Part shown: positions 18,041-27,203 of the stretch, piece by piece
Position numbering within the stretch: position 1 is the stretch's first letter
Layout of the letters: the number at the start of each line of letters is the position of its first letter
Source: an uncultured Eggerthella sp.
GTDB taxonomy: Bacteria > Actinomycetota > Coriobacteriia > Coriobacteriales > Eggerthellaceae
Direction of reading: 5' to 3'
Assembly (NCBI GenBank): GCA_958431815.1
Contig: CAUASB010000001.1
Location: 340,187 to 404,186, forward strand
DNA: 64,000 nt
Made by a program: the position numbers and the translations under genes
The notes under the pieces: model-generated
What the model was told of the DNA's origin: nothing
What the model saw: the letters and a program-made list of their open reading frames with translations, nothing else
The model's database searches: none

Positions 18041-21000
18041 TTACCTCATTACCTCCGCCAACGTCTCGGCTAAACGATCACGTTCTATCGGTTTTGACAG
18101 ATGAGCGTTCATTCCGCTGGCCAGCGAACGCTGAATGTCCTCGGAAAAGGCATTGGCGCTGGCGGCGACAATGGGCACCGTGGCTGCGTCGGCACGTTCA
18201 AGGCCGCGGATGGTATGAGCCGCTTCCAAGCCGCCCATCACCGGCATCATCACATCGAGCAAGATGGCGCGGTAGTAGCCCTCGGCAGAATCTTGGAAGG
18301 CTTCCACCGCCTGCTTGCCGTCGATCACGCCATCAACCACACAGCCCAGATCTTCCAGCATGCAGGTGATGATTTCCATGTTAAGGGCGTTGTCTTCGGC
18401 AACCAGCACATGCGCACCCTTGAAATCGATCGATTCATTGCACGATGCGGCCTGGTGCTTCTGAGCATCATCCACTTCAAGCGGAATGGCAAAGCTGAAC
18501 GTGCTACCCACTCCCAGCTGACTTTCCACGTGAATCTGCCCGCCCATCATGTGCACCAGGCGGTTGCAGATGGCAAGGCCTAAGCCCGTGCCTTCCTGGC
18601 GGGCATCGGTGGTGTCTACCTGCTCGAACTTGCTGAAGATGCGCGTGCAGTCTTCCTCGCTGATACCGATGCCGTGGTCTTTCACCGCGAAGAACACGCG
18701 CGAAATGTCAACTGCATCGTCGGAGCTTTCTTCTTCGCGCACGGTAAGCGTAATCTCTGTGCCCGGGTCCGAGTACTTCACGGCGTTGCCCAGCAGGTTG
18801 ATAAGCACCTGGTTCAGGCGCAGAGCATCGCCGGTGTAGCCGGTGTGGTTCAGCGAAACATCGGTGATAAACGTTTGGTTGCGCGCCTCGAAACGCCCGT
18901 CCATGACCGAATGCAAATCTTCTATCAGGCACGCCAAGTCGAAGCCTTCGCGTACCAGCTTCATCTTGCCGTTCTCGATCTTCGTCATGTCCAAGATGTC
19001 GTTCAGCAAGTCAAGCAAATAGCGCGAAGACGAGCGCACTTTGTTCAGGCAGTCGGTGCGACGTTCTTCGGTTTGCCCCTCTTGCAGGGCAATTTCGGTC
19101 ATGCCGATGATGCCGTTCATCGGCGTGCGGATTTCATGGCTCATACGTGCCAGGAAGTCGGACTTCGCCTGGGCGGACTGGTCAAGATGCTCCTGGTTGA
19201 TGCGGTTTTGGATAATGGAACCAATCTCCCACAGGGTGTTGGCGCCTTCCTTTTCGCGCAGAAGCCCTTCACCGATGCCCAGGAACAGGATGGTGCCCAC
19301 ATACCGGCCCTCGTCGCTCATGGGGAACGCCAGACCCTTGCGCATAACCGGGCCGAAGTTGTGCAGTTCGGGCGAGCTCATCATTTCCGTCATGGGGCGC
19401 AGAAGCCCGCGGTTGGCGTCTTTCTGCAACTTGTGGAAATCGTTCTGCGAAAGGCGGCTTACCCGCTGCGTGTCAAGCCCCGGTATGGGACGGCGAATGT
19501 ACTGGATGCTTACCGACAGGTACTCCAAGTTGCACTGGGTGATGATCATATTGGAAAGACCGTACGCTTCTTCCAGGCGACACGCCAAAAGGTCAAGGCC
19601 CGCCGAAAGCGAAAGCCTGCGGTCAAGCAAGTTCAGCGCAATGGACGAAAGGCCCACCTGCTTCATGTAACCCATCGACATGATCTCACCGAAGGGGCGC
19701 GGCTTGATGGCTTCGTCGAGCTTCGGCTCCCACAGCGAATGGAAAACATCACGTTCTTTGGCATCCCTCAGGGCAACGCGCACGCGGCGGATAAGCGTAG
19801 TGCTGCTGTCGAACGTGGTGGCGGTTGCCAAACCCACGTGGAAATGCAGATCAAGCACGTTCTTGCGAATAAGGTCCTCGAACAAATCCTGCAGCGCGTG
19901 CATCCACTTGATGCCACGTTCAAGGTCGCCGTTTGGCGCCCAGATAAGAAACTCGTCGGAGCCGGCGCGCATCGCAAGCACCTCGAACCCGCTGGCCTTC
20001 ACCTGCTGGCGGATAAGACGGGCGAATTCATCGAGCAGCACATCACCAAACGTCAGGCCATAGCGCTGCACGATGCTGCCGAAATGGTCGATGTCGATAA
20101 GCGCCAGCACGCCATCGGGGATGCGCTCGCGTTCTTCCTGCATAACCGCAACGCCCGGGCCCAGCCGGTAGAACGAGGTGACGGGATCGAGGATACGGTT
20201 CTTCTCCGTTTCCATTTCGCGCAGCTTCTGCTCGTGGATGTCGCGGACATAGCCCACCACGCGGCGGTGGCCCTGCTCGGAATCGGGCATCGCATCGCCA
20301 TGGACCACGTACCAACGGCCCCCTTCGGTACCGTCGATGTTCAGCAGGGCCTGCATGTGCACTGAAGCATCGGTGCCTTCGATTATCGATTCGATTCTTG
20401 CACGGTCCCTCGGCTCGAAAAAGCGGTTCAGTACCTTTTCGCGGAACTGCTGAAGGGAAAGCACCCCATCGTGCTTCTTGCTGTTCACGATTTCAAAGGT
20501 CTGGCTCTCTTCGCGGTACGTGAAGAACACATCGCTTGAGCTTTCAACGGCAAGGCGATAGCGTTCCTTTTCCTCGTTCAGCCTATTTTCGACCTCGATT
20601 TCGCTTTCGGTCAGGTTCAGGACGACCTTGTGAAGCTCGTCGACTTCTTTCACAACCGAAGGCTTGAACGCCTTCAGACCAGAAATGCCGCCGCGTACGC
20701 TATCCATCAAGCGATAGATTGGCGCAGTAAGGCCGCGTACCGTAAGCAGCGCCAAAACAATGCCAATCACCGCACACATAAGGATAGTGGTAGCAAGGCT
20801 CACGAACAGCTGGCTGCCTATGCCGTAGATGGATTCTTCCGTTACCAGGCCCACTACGGTCCACTTGGTGTTTTCATACGGAGCGCGCCCTGAATACAGG
20901 TTCAGGGAATCGGTGACCGCGAACACCTGCTGGCTACCCAGGGAAACACCCTGAACCTCCAAAAGGTCGTTGTGGTTGGTGGAGCCAAGGCTGAAACCTT

Positions 21001-21937
21001 CGCCCCCGCGCTCCAGCGTGTCATAGAGCAAGCCAGTGCCGGTGATGCAGTCATATTCGTTGTTGCCCTTGTCGATGGCGAGCAAGTACCCCGCGTTCTG
21101 GCTGCTGTCCAGCTCTTTAACTGAAAAATAGGTTTTCAGCAGGTAGTTTGTGGAAACCTCAATGCCCACAACGCCGTACACCTGACCCTGATACCTCAGC
21201 GGCACCGAGTACGTGATCATCTCATGGTTGTCGGTTTCAGAGCCTTCCAGCACGAACGGCATCGACCAGTAACCCAAGCTGGCGGTGTCGATGTCCTGGT
21301 ACTGCTGGGCCGCGAGGTAGGGCTGGTAGAAGAAGTCGTCGGCAGAGCGGTTGCCGTTGCCCGTAAAGTTGAACGCGGGCATCCACGGACTGTCCAGTGA
21401 AATGTTCTGCTGGCGCGCCAGCGAGGTGTCGCCACGCTCAAGAAGCAGGTCGGAATTGCTGTCGGCAATGGTAGTCGGCTCGGAATCGCGCAGGAACATG
21501 CCTTCATACGTTGCCGCAGAATCGGTGCTGGCATCGTTTGCCAGAACCAGGAAATCGCCGCACGTTTGGTCGCGCCGGGAGTAATCGAGCATCTCGGGAT
21601 ACACCTGGGCGGTATAAGCGCGCTGCAAATCTTTGTTGGCAAGGAAGGCATTCATGTCGACATGGTTCTGCGAAAGGAATGACTCCAACTGGTTGTTGAG
21701 ATACGTGCTTTCCTTGGCAATGCCGTTCCACTGGGTGGTCATGGCGCTTTGAAGGGTGACCTTGCGGTTGTCTACCATATGGGTGTCAACTTCCACCGCA
21801 TTGTTTTCCAGCGTTTCGCGCACCCCGCTTGCCACCAGGGCAGAAAGCGGCAGAAGGCCCTGAATCAGAACCACTACCAGCAGCGCAATCAGCAAGATGC
21901 GCTGCAGCGAAACCTTACGCTGTACCTTCGACGCCAT
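18041..21937 (-). CDS. Hybrid sensor histidine kinase (dCache-PAS-degenerate GGDEF-HisKA-HATPase-REC)
   Basis: Membrane sensor kinase of 1,298 residues. TM1 at about 12-36, extracytoplasmic dCache-like sensor (about 40-375), TM2 at about 377-400, linker, PAS (about 455-575), GGDEF-like domain (about 605-740) whose signature is degenerate (AGSDEF, 658-663), GAF-like region (about 760-915), HisKA with His934 in RMSHEIRTPMNG, HATPase (about 1035-1155, N box NLLGNAVKYS, G boxes DHGIGIS and EGTGLGLAI), and a C-terminal receiver (about 1175-1298) with Asp1228. GAGGGG precedes the ATG. The degenerate GGDEF probably binds but does not make c-di-GMP. The solute-binding protein gene lies 20 nt upstream, so the sensor probably reads that protein or its ligand. 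Confidence 0.92.
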   Translation of the reverse strand: MASKVQRKVSLQRILLIALLVVVLIQGLLPLSALVASGVRETLENNAVEVDTHMVDNRKVTLQSAMTTQWNGIAKESTYLNNQLESFLSQNHVDMNAFLANKDLQRAYTAQVYPEMLDYSRRDQTCGDFLVLANDASTDSAATYEGMFLRDSEPTTIADSNSDLLLERGDTSLARQQNISLDSPWMPAFNFTGNGNRSADDFFYQPYLAAQQYQDIDTASLGYWSMPFVLEGSETDNHEMITYSVPLRYQGQVYGVVGIEVSTNYLLKTYFSVKELDSSQNAGYLLAIDKGNNEYDCITGTGLLYDTLERGGEGFSLGSTNHNDLLEVQGVSLGSQQVFAVTDSLNLYSGRAPYENTKWTVVGLVTEESIYGIGSQLFVSLATTILMCAVIGIVLALLTVRGLTAPIYRLMDSVRGGISGLKAFKPSVVKEVDELHKVVLNLTESEIEVENRLNEEKERYRLAVESSSDVFFTYREESQTFEIVNSKKHDGVLSLQQFREKVLNRFFEPRDRARIESIIEGTDASVHMQALLNIDGTEGGRWYVVHGDAMPDSEQGHRRVVGYVRDIHEQKLREMETEKNRILDPVTSFYRLGPGVAVMQEERERIPDGVLALIDIDHFGSIVQRYGLTFGDVLLDEFARLIRQQVKASGFEVLAMRAGSDEFLIWAPNGDLERGIKWMHALQDLFEDLIRKNVLDLHFHVGLATATTFDSSTTLIRRVRVALRDAKERDVFHSLWEPKLDEAIKPRPFGEIMSMGYMKQVGLSSIALNLLDRRLSLSAGLDLLACRLEEAYGLSNMIITQCNLEYLSVSIQYIRRPIPGLDTQRVSRLSQNDFHKLQKDANRGLLRPMTEMMSSPELHNFGPVMRKGLAFPMSDEGRYVGTILFLGIGEGLLREKEGANTLWEIGSIIQNRINQEHLDQSAQAKSDFLARMSHEIRTPMNGIIGMTEIALQEGQTEERRTDCLNKVRSSSRYLLDLLNDILDMTKIENGKMKLVREGFDLACLIEDLHSVMDGRFEARNQTFITDVSLNHTGYTGDALRLNQVLINLLGNAVKYSDPGTEITLTVREEESSDDAVDISRVFFAVKDHGIGISEEDCTRIFSKFEQVDTTDARQEGTGLGLAICNRLVHMMGGQIHVESQLGVGSTFSFAIPLEVDDAQKHQAASCNESIDFKGAHVLVAEDNALNMEIITCMLEDLGCVVDGVIDGKQAVEAFQDSAEGYYRAILLDVMMPVMGGLEAAHTIRGLERADAATVPIVAASANAFSEDIQRSLASGMNAHLSKPIERDRLAETLAEVMR

Positions 21938-21957
21938 TTCCCCTCAAGCCTCGCTTG

Positions 21958-23436
21958 CTACGATGCGTTTGCGGCGTTGTTCAGCTTCCGGCAGAAAGCG
22001 TCGTACCATTCGTCAAATGCCGCATCGCTGGTATAAGGAGCAAGGGCGTCTTCACGCGAAGTGCCGGATGCGATTGCCTGCTCAACGGCCTGCCTGTCTG
22101 CCTTGGCCTTGTCGGAAAGGTTGTAGTCAAGCACCTTACGGGCCGAATAGGCGCCATCGAAGGTCTTCATCGTGTAGAACGTGCGCGAGTCGAAGTTTTC
22201 CAGGATGCTCTTCAGGCAATCGTAGGTTTTCGGGCTGATGTTCAAATGGTAGTCGGCAATAACCTTGTCCAGCGCGTCCATGTTGTTGGCGTCTTTACGC
22301 ACTGGCAGGTAACCCGATTCGCTTACGAAGCGCAGGTTGTTTTCCTTCTGCGTGAACCACTTCAAGAAGACGCATGCCGCATACTCATGCTGGTCGTCCG
22401 ACTTCGTTACCGCCATGCCAGCACCCTGCTGAACGCTGATGCTGTCGCCGCCCTCCATGATGGGCGAAGGCAGTACCTCGTAGTCGATGCTCTTCGCACT
22501 TTCATCGGTAATTACCTGGTCGGGGAAGTACGTAGCGGAAGAAGACGAGCCGGTGTAGGCGATGATATCGCCCGTCTTCACATCGTCGGAGCGGAACTTG
22601 CCCACGCTATCGTAGTAGCCGCTGACATAGGGGACGTAGTAGTTCTGCCACAGGCGATGAATCTTGTCCTTGTCGGCGTTGACGGTTACCTTGCCGTCCT
22701 TCACCTCGAACAAATCAGTGCCCATTTGCTTCATGCCGGCCACAAAGTAGTTCGACATAGAATCGCGACCGTAGAACGCTTTGCCGTCATTGGGAGTGTT
22801 GGGCGTTTGGGCGTCGGTCCACTCATAGTAACGCTGCGCAACTGCGGCAATGCCCTCTTCGGTTTTCAACTCATCGGTGCTGGTGCCGGTAGCCTGGGCA
22901 AACGCATCCCAGTCGGTTTTGTTCAGCATCATGAGCTCAGTGGATTTAGCCGTCGGGAACAGATACAGCGAATCATCACCCTGGAAGTACCCTTCCTGAA
23001 CATACGAATCGACGTACTGGTTCAAATCTTCCTGGGAGAAGTACTCGGTTAGGTCGGCAAGTTTGCCGTCCTTCTGCACATCGTAGGCGGTGTCGGCATA
23101 GGAAGAGAACACGTCGGGCAAATCGCTTGAGCCCACGGCACCGGAAGCGGAATCGGAAACGGCCTTTTCAAGGTCGGATACGGAACCACGGCTGTAGCCT
23201 TCGACGTAGACGCCCTTGTTCTTGCCCTCTGTTGCGTTGAATTCCGAAACCAGGATGTCGAACGCCGTTTGCTGGGCACCGTTGTAGTAGTGCCATACCG
23301 TGATAGAGGTAGGATTGCTCGGATCGAGATCGACCTTCTTCACTTTTGAAGTCTGGCCCGCGCACCCCGTAAGTGCTGCCGTTGCCAGGGCCCCGGAAAG
23401 AACCAGGCCCATTACCTTACCGATCTTCGATTTCAT
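21958..23436 (-). CDS. Extracellular solute-binding lipoprotein (family 1 type), no transporter partner
   Basis: Lipoprotein of 492 residues with lipobox ALTGC (Cys25) and a family-1 solute-binding fold (SITVWHYYNG near the N-terminus; GAGMAVTKSDDQHEYAACVF in the second lobe). Members usually bind oligosaccharides or other sugars for ABC importers, but no ABC permease or ATPase gene is adjacent. Instead it sits 20 nt upstream of the hybrid sensor kinase in the same direction. The likely job is ligand capture for signalling, which is inference from the operon. AAGGGGCG lies 9 nt before ATG 23436. The ligand cannot be told from sequence. Confidence 0.88.
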   Translation of the reverse strand: MKSKIGKVMGLVLSGALATAALTGCAGQTSKVKKVDLDPSNPTSITVWHYYNGAQQTAFDILVSEFNATEGKNKGVYVEGYSRGSVSDLEKAVSDSASGAVGSSDLPDVFSSYADTAYDVQKDGKLADLTEYFSQEDLNQYVDSYVQEGYFQGDDSLYLFPTAKSTELMMLNKTDWDAFAQATGTSTDELKTEEGIAAVAQRYYEWTDAQTPNTPNDGKAFYGRDSMSNYFVAGMKQMGTDLFEVKDGKVTVNADKDKIHRLWQNYYVPYVSGYYDSVGKFRSDDVKTGDIIAYTGSSSSATYFPDQVITDESAKSIDYEVLPSPIMEGGDSISVQQGAGMAVTKSDDQHEYAACVFLKWFTQKENNLRFVSESGYLPVRKDANNMDALDKVIADYHLNISPKTYDCLKSILENFDSRTFYTMKTFDGAYSARKVLDYNLSDKAKADRQAVEQAIASGTSREDALAPYTSDAAFDEWYDAFCRKLNNAANAS

Positions 23437-23723
23437 ACGCGCAGCGCCCCTTCAGGCAAGCAACGCGCTTCGGGCGCACGCACTCACCACGGAAAATAAC
23501 ATGTTTTTCCATTATGGCACGTCACCCCTCCCCCAACTGCGAAAGAAGCAAAATAGTCCGCCAGAGCAGCGCAAATAGCTGCAGAACAAAAAGAAGCTCC
23601 CGCAAGGGGGCCGTGAAGCTAGCCCAAAACCCAGGCGCCTTCCGGCGAGTCAAATTGGGCTGAAAGCAAAGCACCCGCTCCGCAGCGTGCTTAAGGCACG
23701 TGAGGAAACGGGTGCCGAAACGG

Positions 23724-23747
23724 AAAAGGGCTCCCTTTCGGGAGCCC
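23724..23747 (-). terminator. Terminator of rplM-rpsI
   Basis: On the minus strand GGGCTCCC, GAAA loop, GGGAGCCC, then TTTTCC. It follows the rpsI stop and the long hairpin at 23784-23880. Confidence 0.82.
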
Positions 23748-23783
23748 CATAAGGCAGCGCTTGCGTTCGAAGCGCTGCCAAGG

Positions 23784-23880
23784 TTTGTTTTTGGGCGAGC
23801 AGATTGCCGTGAAAGATTTGGTACATAGAACTTAGGTTCATGTCCAAATCTTGGAGCGGCAAGATGTCGCCCAAAACAAA
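23784..23880. repeat. Long imperfect hairpin in rpsI 3' untranslated region
   Basis: A 97-bp stretch folds back almost along its whole length. Outer arms 23784-23821 and 23844-23880 pair through TTTGTTTT/AAAACAAA, TGGGCGA/TCGCCCA, TTGCCG/CGGCAA and AGATTTGG/CCAAATCT. The apical part continues with ACAT/ATGT and GAAC/GTTC. It starts 4 nt after the rpsI stop on the minus strand. No coding potential. Confidence 0.72.
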
Positions 23881-23884
23881 CCGA

Positions 23885-24277
23885 CTAGCGCTTCGAGAAC
23901 TGCGGGCGCTTACGAGCCTTCTTCAGGCCGTACTTCTTGCGCTCAACCATACGGGAGTCGCGCGTGAGGTAGCCAGCCTTCTTCAGGTCAGCACGGTAGT
24001 CGCCAGCCTCGAGAAGAGCGCGAGCGATGCCGTGGCGCAGAGCGCCAGCCTGACCGGAAACGCCGCCGCCATTGCAGCGAGCGATTACGTCGAAGTGACC
24101 CTTGGTGTCGGTTACAACGAACGGAGTGGTTGCGTAGTCGAGAAGAGCCTGACGGCCGAAGAACTCAACACCTTCGCGACCGTTAACGGTTACCTTGCCG
24201 GTGCCGGGAACGATGCGAACGCGAGCAACAGCGTTCTTGCGACGGCCGGTGCCGTAATACATTGCTTCGCCTGCCAT
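23885..24277 (-). CDS. rpsI: 30S ribosomal protein S9
   Basis: Small-subunit ribosomal protein S9, 130 residues. The N-terminal YYGTGRRKNAVARVRIVPG and the C-terminal KKARKRPQFSKR are diagnostic; the tail reaches the P-site tRNA. The ATG shares one base with the rplM stop, so the two are translationally coupled in the usual rplM-rpsI order. Confidence 0.98.
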   Translation of the reverse strand: MAGEAMYYGTGRRKNAVARVRIVPGTGKVTVNGREGVEFFGRQALLDYATTPFVVTDTKGHFDVIARCNGGGVSGQAGALRHGIARALLEAGDYRADLKKAGYLTRDSRMVERKKYGLKKARKRPQFSKR

Positions 24278-24714
24278 TAGTTATCCTCCATCTTGATCTC
24301 GCGGGGCTGCTGCGCTGCATGCGGATGCTCTGCGCCAGCGTAAACCTTGAGCTTCATGCCCATTGCACGACCGAGCGTGTTCTTGGGGAGCATGCCCTTA
24401 ACTGCGTGCTCGATAACGCGCTCGGGATGCTTCTGCATAGCTTCCTGGAAGGTTTCGCACTTCAGGCCGCCGGGATAACCGCTGTGACGATAGTATTCCT
24501 TGCTGGTAGCCTTAACGCCAGAGATCTTGATCTTGTCAGCGTTGATGATTACGACGAAGTCGCCGGTGTCAACGTGAGGCGTGTAGGTGGGCTTGTGCTT
24601 ACCCTTAAGAATGTGAGCGGCCTTCGAAGCGACGCGGCCCAGAACCTGGTCCTTTGCGTCGATGAGAAGCCATTCGCGCTCAACTTCGTTGGGCTTTGCG
24701 TAATAGGTCTTCAC
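24277..24714 (-). CDS. rplM: 50S ribosomal protein L13
   Basis: Large-subunit ribosomal protein L13, 145 residues. The start is GTG at 24714, since TTGGAGGAAC sits just upstream and the protein then begins at the conserved KTYYAKPNEVEREW; upstream in-frame ATGs lack family similarity. Conserved GDFVVIINADKI and AVKGMLPKNTLGR are present. First gene of the rplM-rpsI operon, with a strong promoter and a leader of about 200 nt. Confidence 0.97.
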   Translation of the reverse strand: MKTYYAKPNEVEREWLLIDAKDQVLGRVASKAAHILKGKHKPTYTPHVDTGDFVVIINADKIKISGVKATSKEYYRHSGYPGGLKCETFQEAMQKHPERVIEHAVKGMLPKNTLGRAMGMKLKVYAGAEHPHAAQQPREIKMEDN

Positions 24715-24922
24715 AGTGTTCCTCCAATAAAGTAACAAGTGTCGTTTTTCAAAAGTTGCTGCCAATCCGAGGCGCGGGATCCTACTCCGCATCTCTTCCT
24801 TGCCCGTGAAACGGTGCTACCGAAAAGCTCTGGACCAGCTTGGCCGGCGCAGGGACGTTTCCCGCTGGGGAAGAGTTCGAATCGCAAGCATGTACGGGGC
24901 TTTTGAAAGCGAACTTTTGCAG

Positions 24923-24950
24923 TTTATCGTGCGCGCGCGACCCTCGTCAA
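24923..24950 (-). promoter_or_regulatory. Promoter of rplM-rpsI
   Basis: Minus-strand TTGACG (24945-24950), 16-bp spacer and GATAAA (24923-24928). It is a good sigma70-type match about 210 nt upstream of the rplM GTG. The leader in between (24715-24920) shows no ORF with a convincing SD. Confidence 0.68.
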
Positions 24951-25021
24951 TTGGAAGCACGGAGGATTCGCCCCTTTTCACAAATATTCACGTTTTCTTC
25001 AGAGAATGACAAAAAAAGGAG

Positions 25022-25079
25022 CCAAAAGGGACTGTCCCTTTTGGGTGAATAACAAAATGGGCACTGTCCCCTTTTTGTT
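25022..25079. repeat. Two adjacent palindromes with dispersed-repeat core
   Basis: The first palindrome has arms CCAAAAGGGAC and GTCCCTTTTGG around one T (25022-25044); the same core occurs at 60601-60625. The second (AACAAAA...GGG with CCC...TTTTGTT, 25051-25079) runs into the stop codon of the beta-lactamase-like gene. They can serve as its 3' terminator. Confidence 0.7.
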
Positions 25080-26380
25080 ACGTCAGCGAATCGCGCTGTT
25101 CCCACAAAGCGGCGGCCACGTCGCTTACCTTGGCGCGACTAGTGGCGCTGTCGGCTAAGTTGGTCATGATAGCAATAAGGTACGACCTGCCGTTTTCCTC
25201 GATAATGCCGGCATCGCACACCCCATCATCGTCGGTCCCGTTGATCCAGCCGGCCTTGTCGTACACCACTACCGTGCTCGAAGCCTGCGTCTGTGCGTCC
25301 TTCGCCATGCCGACTTCCGTTGTTTTCAGCTTCCCCAACACAGCCCCCTGCAATTCACGGGAAACGCTTTGCACCCGTTCCGGACCAAGCGGGTCGGAGG
25401 CAGGGTCTACCCCACTGCGGATCATGGAAACCGCAGTGCTGGAAAACAGCTGCTTTGCCCATTGGGTTACTTCCTGGTTTGAGCTGGAAGAATTCAAATA
25501 CAAATAGGTATTCATCCACAGTTTCAGCGATTCGCGCGCCGAATAGTGCGGAAACGACGTGTCGTCGGCAAGCGAACTTGAAACGTTCAGGGAAGAAAGC
25601 CACGCGGAAAGCGGCTCCGATGCCACGCCTTCGAAGGTGCGGCGCAGGTGATGGTACGAGTTGTTGTCAGAATCGATAATGGCTTCCCGAGCATTTGCAT
25701 TAACGCGGGAAATGCTGGTTTTGCCGGTTTCTATTGCCTGCTGGCAGCCGTATATCAAAACGGGCCCCTTGAACGATGAAGCGCCGTAAACACGCTGGTC
25801 AAGGTTGTAAACGTAGCCCTTGCCCGTTTCCATCACCGAAGAAGGCGAACCCCACCGTTTTGCCTTCTTCGGTGATGGACGAAACGGCGTTTTGCACTTC
25901 CCTGGCGCCTTCGTCGGAAAGCTGTGGTGCGTAGGCGGAATCGGCGCTGGCAAGAGAAGCGCCCTGGACCGCAGTGCCAGGATCGGAAACGCCGTCGATG
26001 CTTTCAAGGGAAGGGGTGTAGTTGGCAGCAATCGGAGCGGCGGGCTCTTCTGCCACCTGCTCTTCTTCGGAAGTATCGACAGGAGCCGAACATGATTTGA
26101 CGGCCATCACCAGAATCACCGCAAGAACAACCACAGCGGCAATGCCTACTGCCGGCATCGCCGCAGCAAACGGCCACGAGGAATTTTCAGCACGGCTGGC
26201 CGCCCACGAAGAGCCTAGACCCTGGTTTCGGCGAGACTGCGTTGGCCTCCCCGTGCGCGCAGAACCTGTACGCGCTTTGCTGGCACGCGCACCTTGGTTG
26301 CGCGAACGGCTGGAACGGGAAGAGTTTGCTTCCCTGCCGCCATCTCTTCGCGAAGAACGGGGTGTTGAACGGTTTCGCAT
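25078..26380 (-). pseudogene. Membrane-anchored class A beta-lactamase-like serine hydrolase, frameshifted
   Basis: N-terminal part (from ATG 26380): Arg/Ser/Gly-rich cytoplasmic tail, one membrane span (AVGIAAVVVLAVILVMAV), then a Glu/Pro/Ala linker. The second part, in the +1 frame, carries the penicillin-recognising fold: SxxK as SSFK in GASSFKGPVLIYG, an SDN motif in IIDSDNNSYHH, and KAG (KTG-like) in VVYDKAGWINGTDD. Known family roles are beta-lactam hydrolysis or cell-wall remodelling; lacking the Glu166 region by eye, I cannot tell which. The break falls at about 25835-25850, exactly on a 17-bp perfect inverted repeat. Removing one base would restore VGFAFFDMETGKGYVYN, which fits the family. 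It may be a pseudogene or, less likely, a sequence error. Confidence 0.8.
25830..25878. repeat. Perfect 17-bp inverted repeat at the frameshift
   Basis: Arms 25830-25846 and 25862-25878 are exact reverse complements (CCATCACCGAAGAAGGC), 15-nt spacer. Both strands therefore encode SITEEG and FAFFGDG. The arm nearest the break carries the extra base. Confidence 0.92.
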
Positions 26381-26590
26381 GAGCGCATAGTAGCAAGCCC
26401 GATATGCCTTAACCGCTTCGATTCGGTAAAAAGCGCACCAAAAGTGCACCAGGTAAACGGATAGCTTTAATGGCAGCAAAAAAGCCTCAATCGTGTTGAG
26501 TCCATTTCACCAGGTCAGCACCGTGTAGTGCGGAAATCTAACAATAACGCACTTAGATAACCTTATAAAAGGTTACAGAATGGTACCCAA

Positions 26591-26617
26591 TTAGCACTCT
26601 GGCTTTACGAGTGCTAA
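26591..26617 (+). promoter_or_regulatory. CIRCE operator (HrcA binding site)
   Basis: Exact TTAGCACTC, 9-nt spacer, GAGTGCTAA. This is the canonical HrcA repressor site, here controlling the Hsp20 gene. Confidence 0.97.
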
Positions 26618-26634
26618 AAAGCGACTACTATAAC
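26604..26634 (+). promoter_or_regulatory. Candidate Hsp20 promoter overlapping CIRCE
   Basis: TTTACG (26604-26609) lies inside the CIRCE spacer and right arm; TATAAC (26629-26634) follows 19 bp later. HrcA binding would block the -35. A small AACCTT/AAGGTT hairpin lies upstream at about 26558-26573. The rest of 26381-26590 shows nothing else. Confidence 0.42.
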
Positions 26635-26712
26635 AGTTGTCAAAAGAAACAAGGGCCGTTGCCCAGGGCATCGAAAAAGAGCCAACATACCCGGGCGCGG
26701 CAAGGAAAGAAG

Positions 26713-27153
26713 ATGATAGTTATGTTGGCACGCAGGAACTTCTTCAATGATTTCATGAGCGATCCGTTCGATTTCGGTTTCTTCGGAACCGAGCCTGCGC
26801 CGAAGACCAACGCTTCCTTGATGAAGACCGACGTTAAGGAAACCGACAAAGCCTACGAACTCGATGTAGACTTGCCTGGCTTCGAAAAGGAAAACGTCGA
26901 GGTAGAGCTCAATGAGGGCTACCTCACCATTAACGCCCACACCAAGGATGAAAAGGAAGACAAGGACGAAGAAGGCACCTTCCTCCGCAAAGAGCGTTTC
27001 GTTGGTTCGTGTCGTCGTAGCTTCTATGTGGGCGAAGACGTTTCTGAGGACGACATTTCCGCTAAGTTCGAAAACGGCATCTTGAAGATCAACGTCCCCA
27101 AGAAGGAATTGCCCAAGCCTGAAGATCGCAAGCGCCTCATCGCCATCGACTAA
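26713..27153 (+). CDS. Hsp20 small heat-shock chaperone
   Basis: Alpha-crystallin-domain chaperone of 146 residues that holds unfolding proteins. The short N-terminal arm MLARRNFFNDFMSDPFDFGFF precedes the core (about 38-130: DVKETDKAYELDVDLPGF, GYLTINAHTKDE, and the end motif NGILKINVPKKE, whose I-x-V tail drives oligomerisation). AAGGAAAG supports ATG 26713; ATG 26722 is an alternative. The perfect CIRCE upstream means HrcA control and heat induction. A stand-alone gene closed by its own terminator. Confidence 0.95.
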   Translation: MIVMLARRNFFNDFMSDPFDFGFFGTEPAPKTNASLMKTDVKETDKAYELDVDLPGFEKENVEVELNEGYLTINAHTKDEKEDKDEEGTFLRKERFVGSCRRSFYVGEDVSEDDISAKFENGILKINVPKKELPKPEDRKRLIAID

Positions 27154-27203
27154 TTGCGTGCCTCTTTCCTAACGCAATCACTCGAACCGCATAGCACGGC
27201 GCC

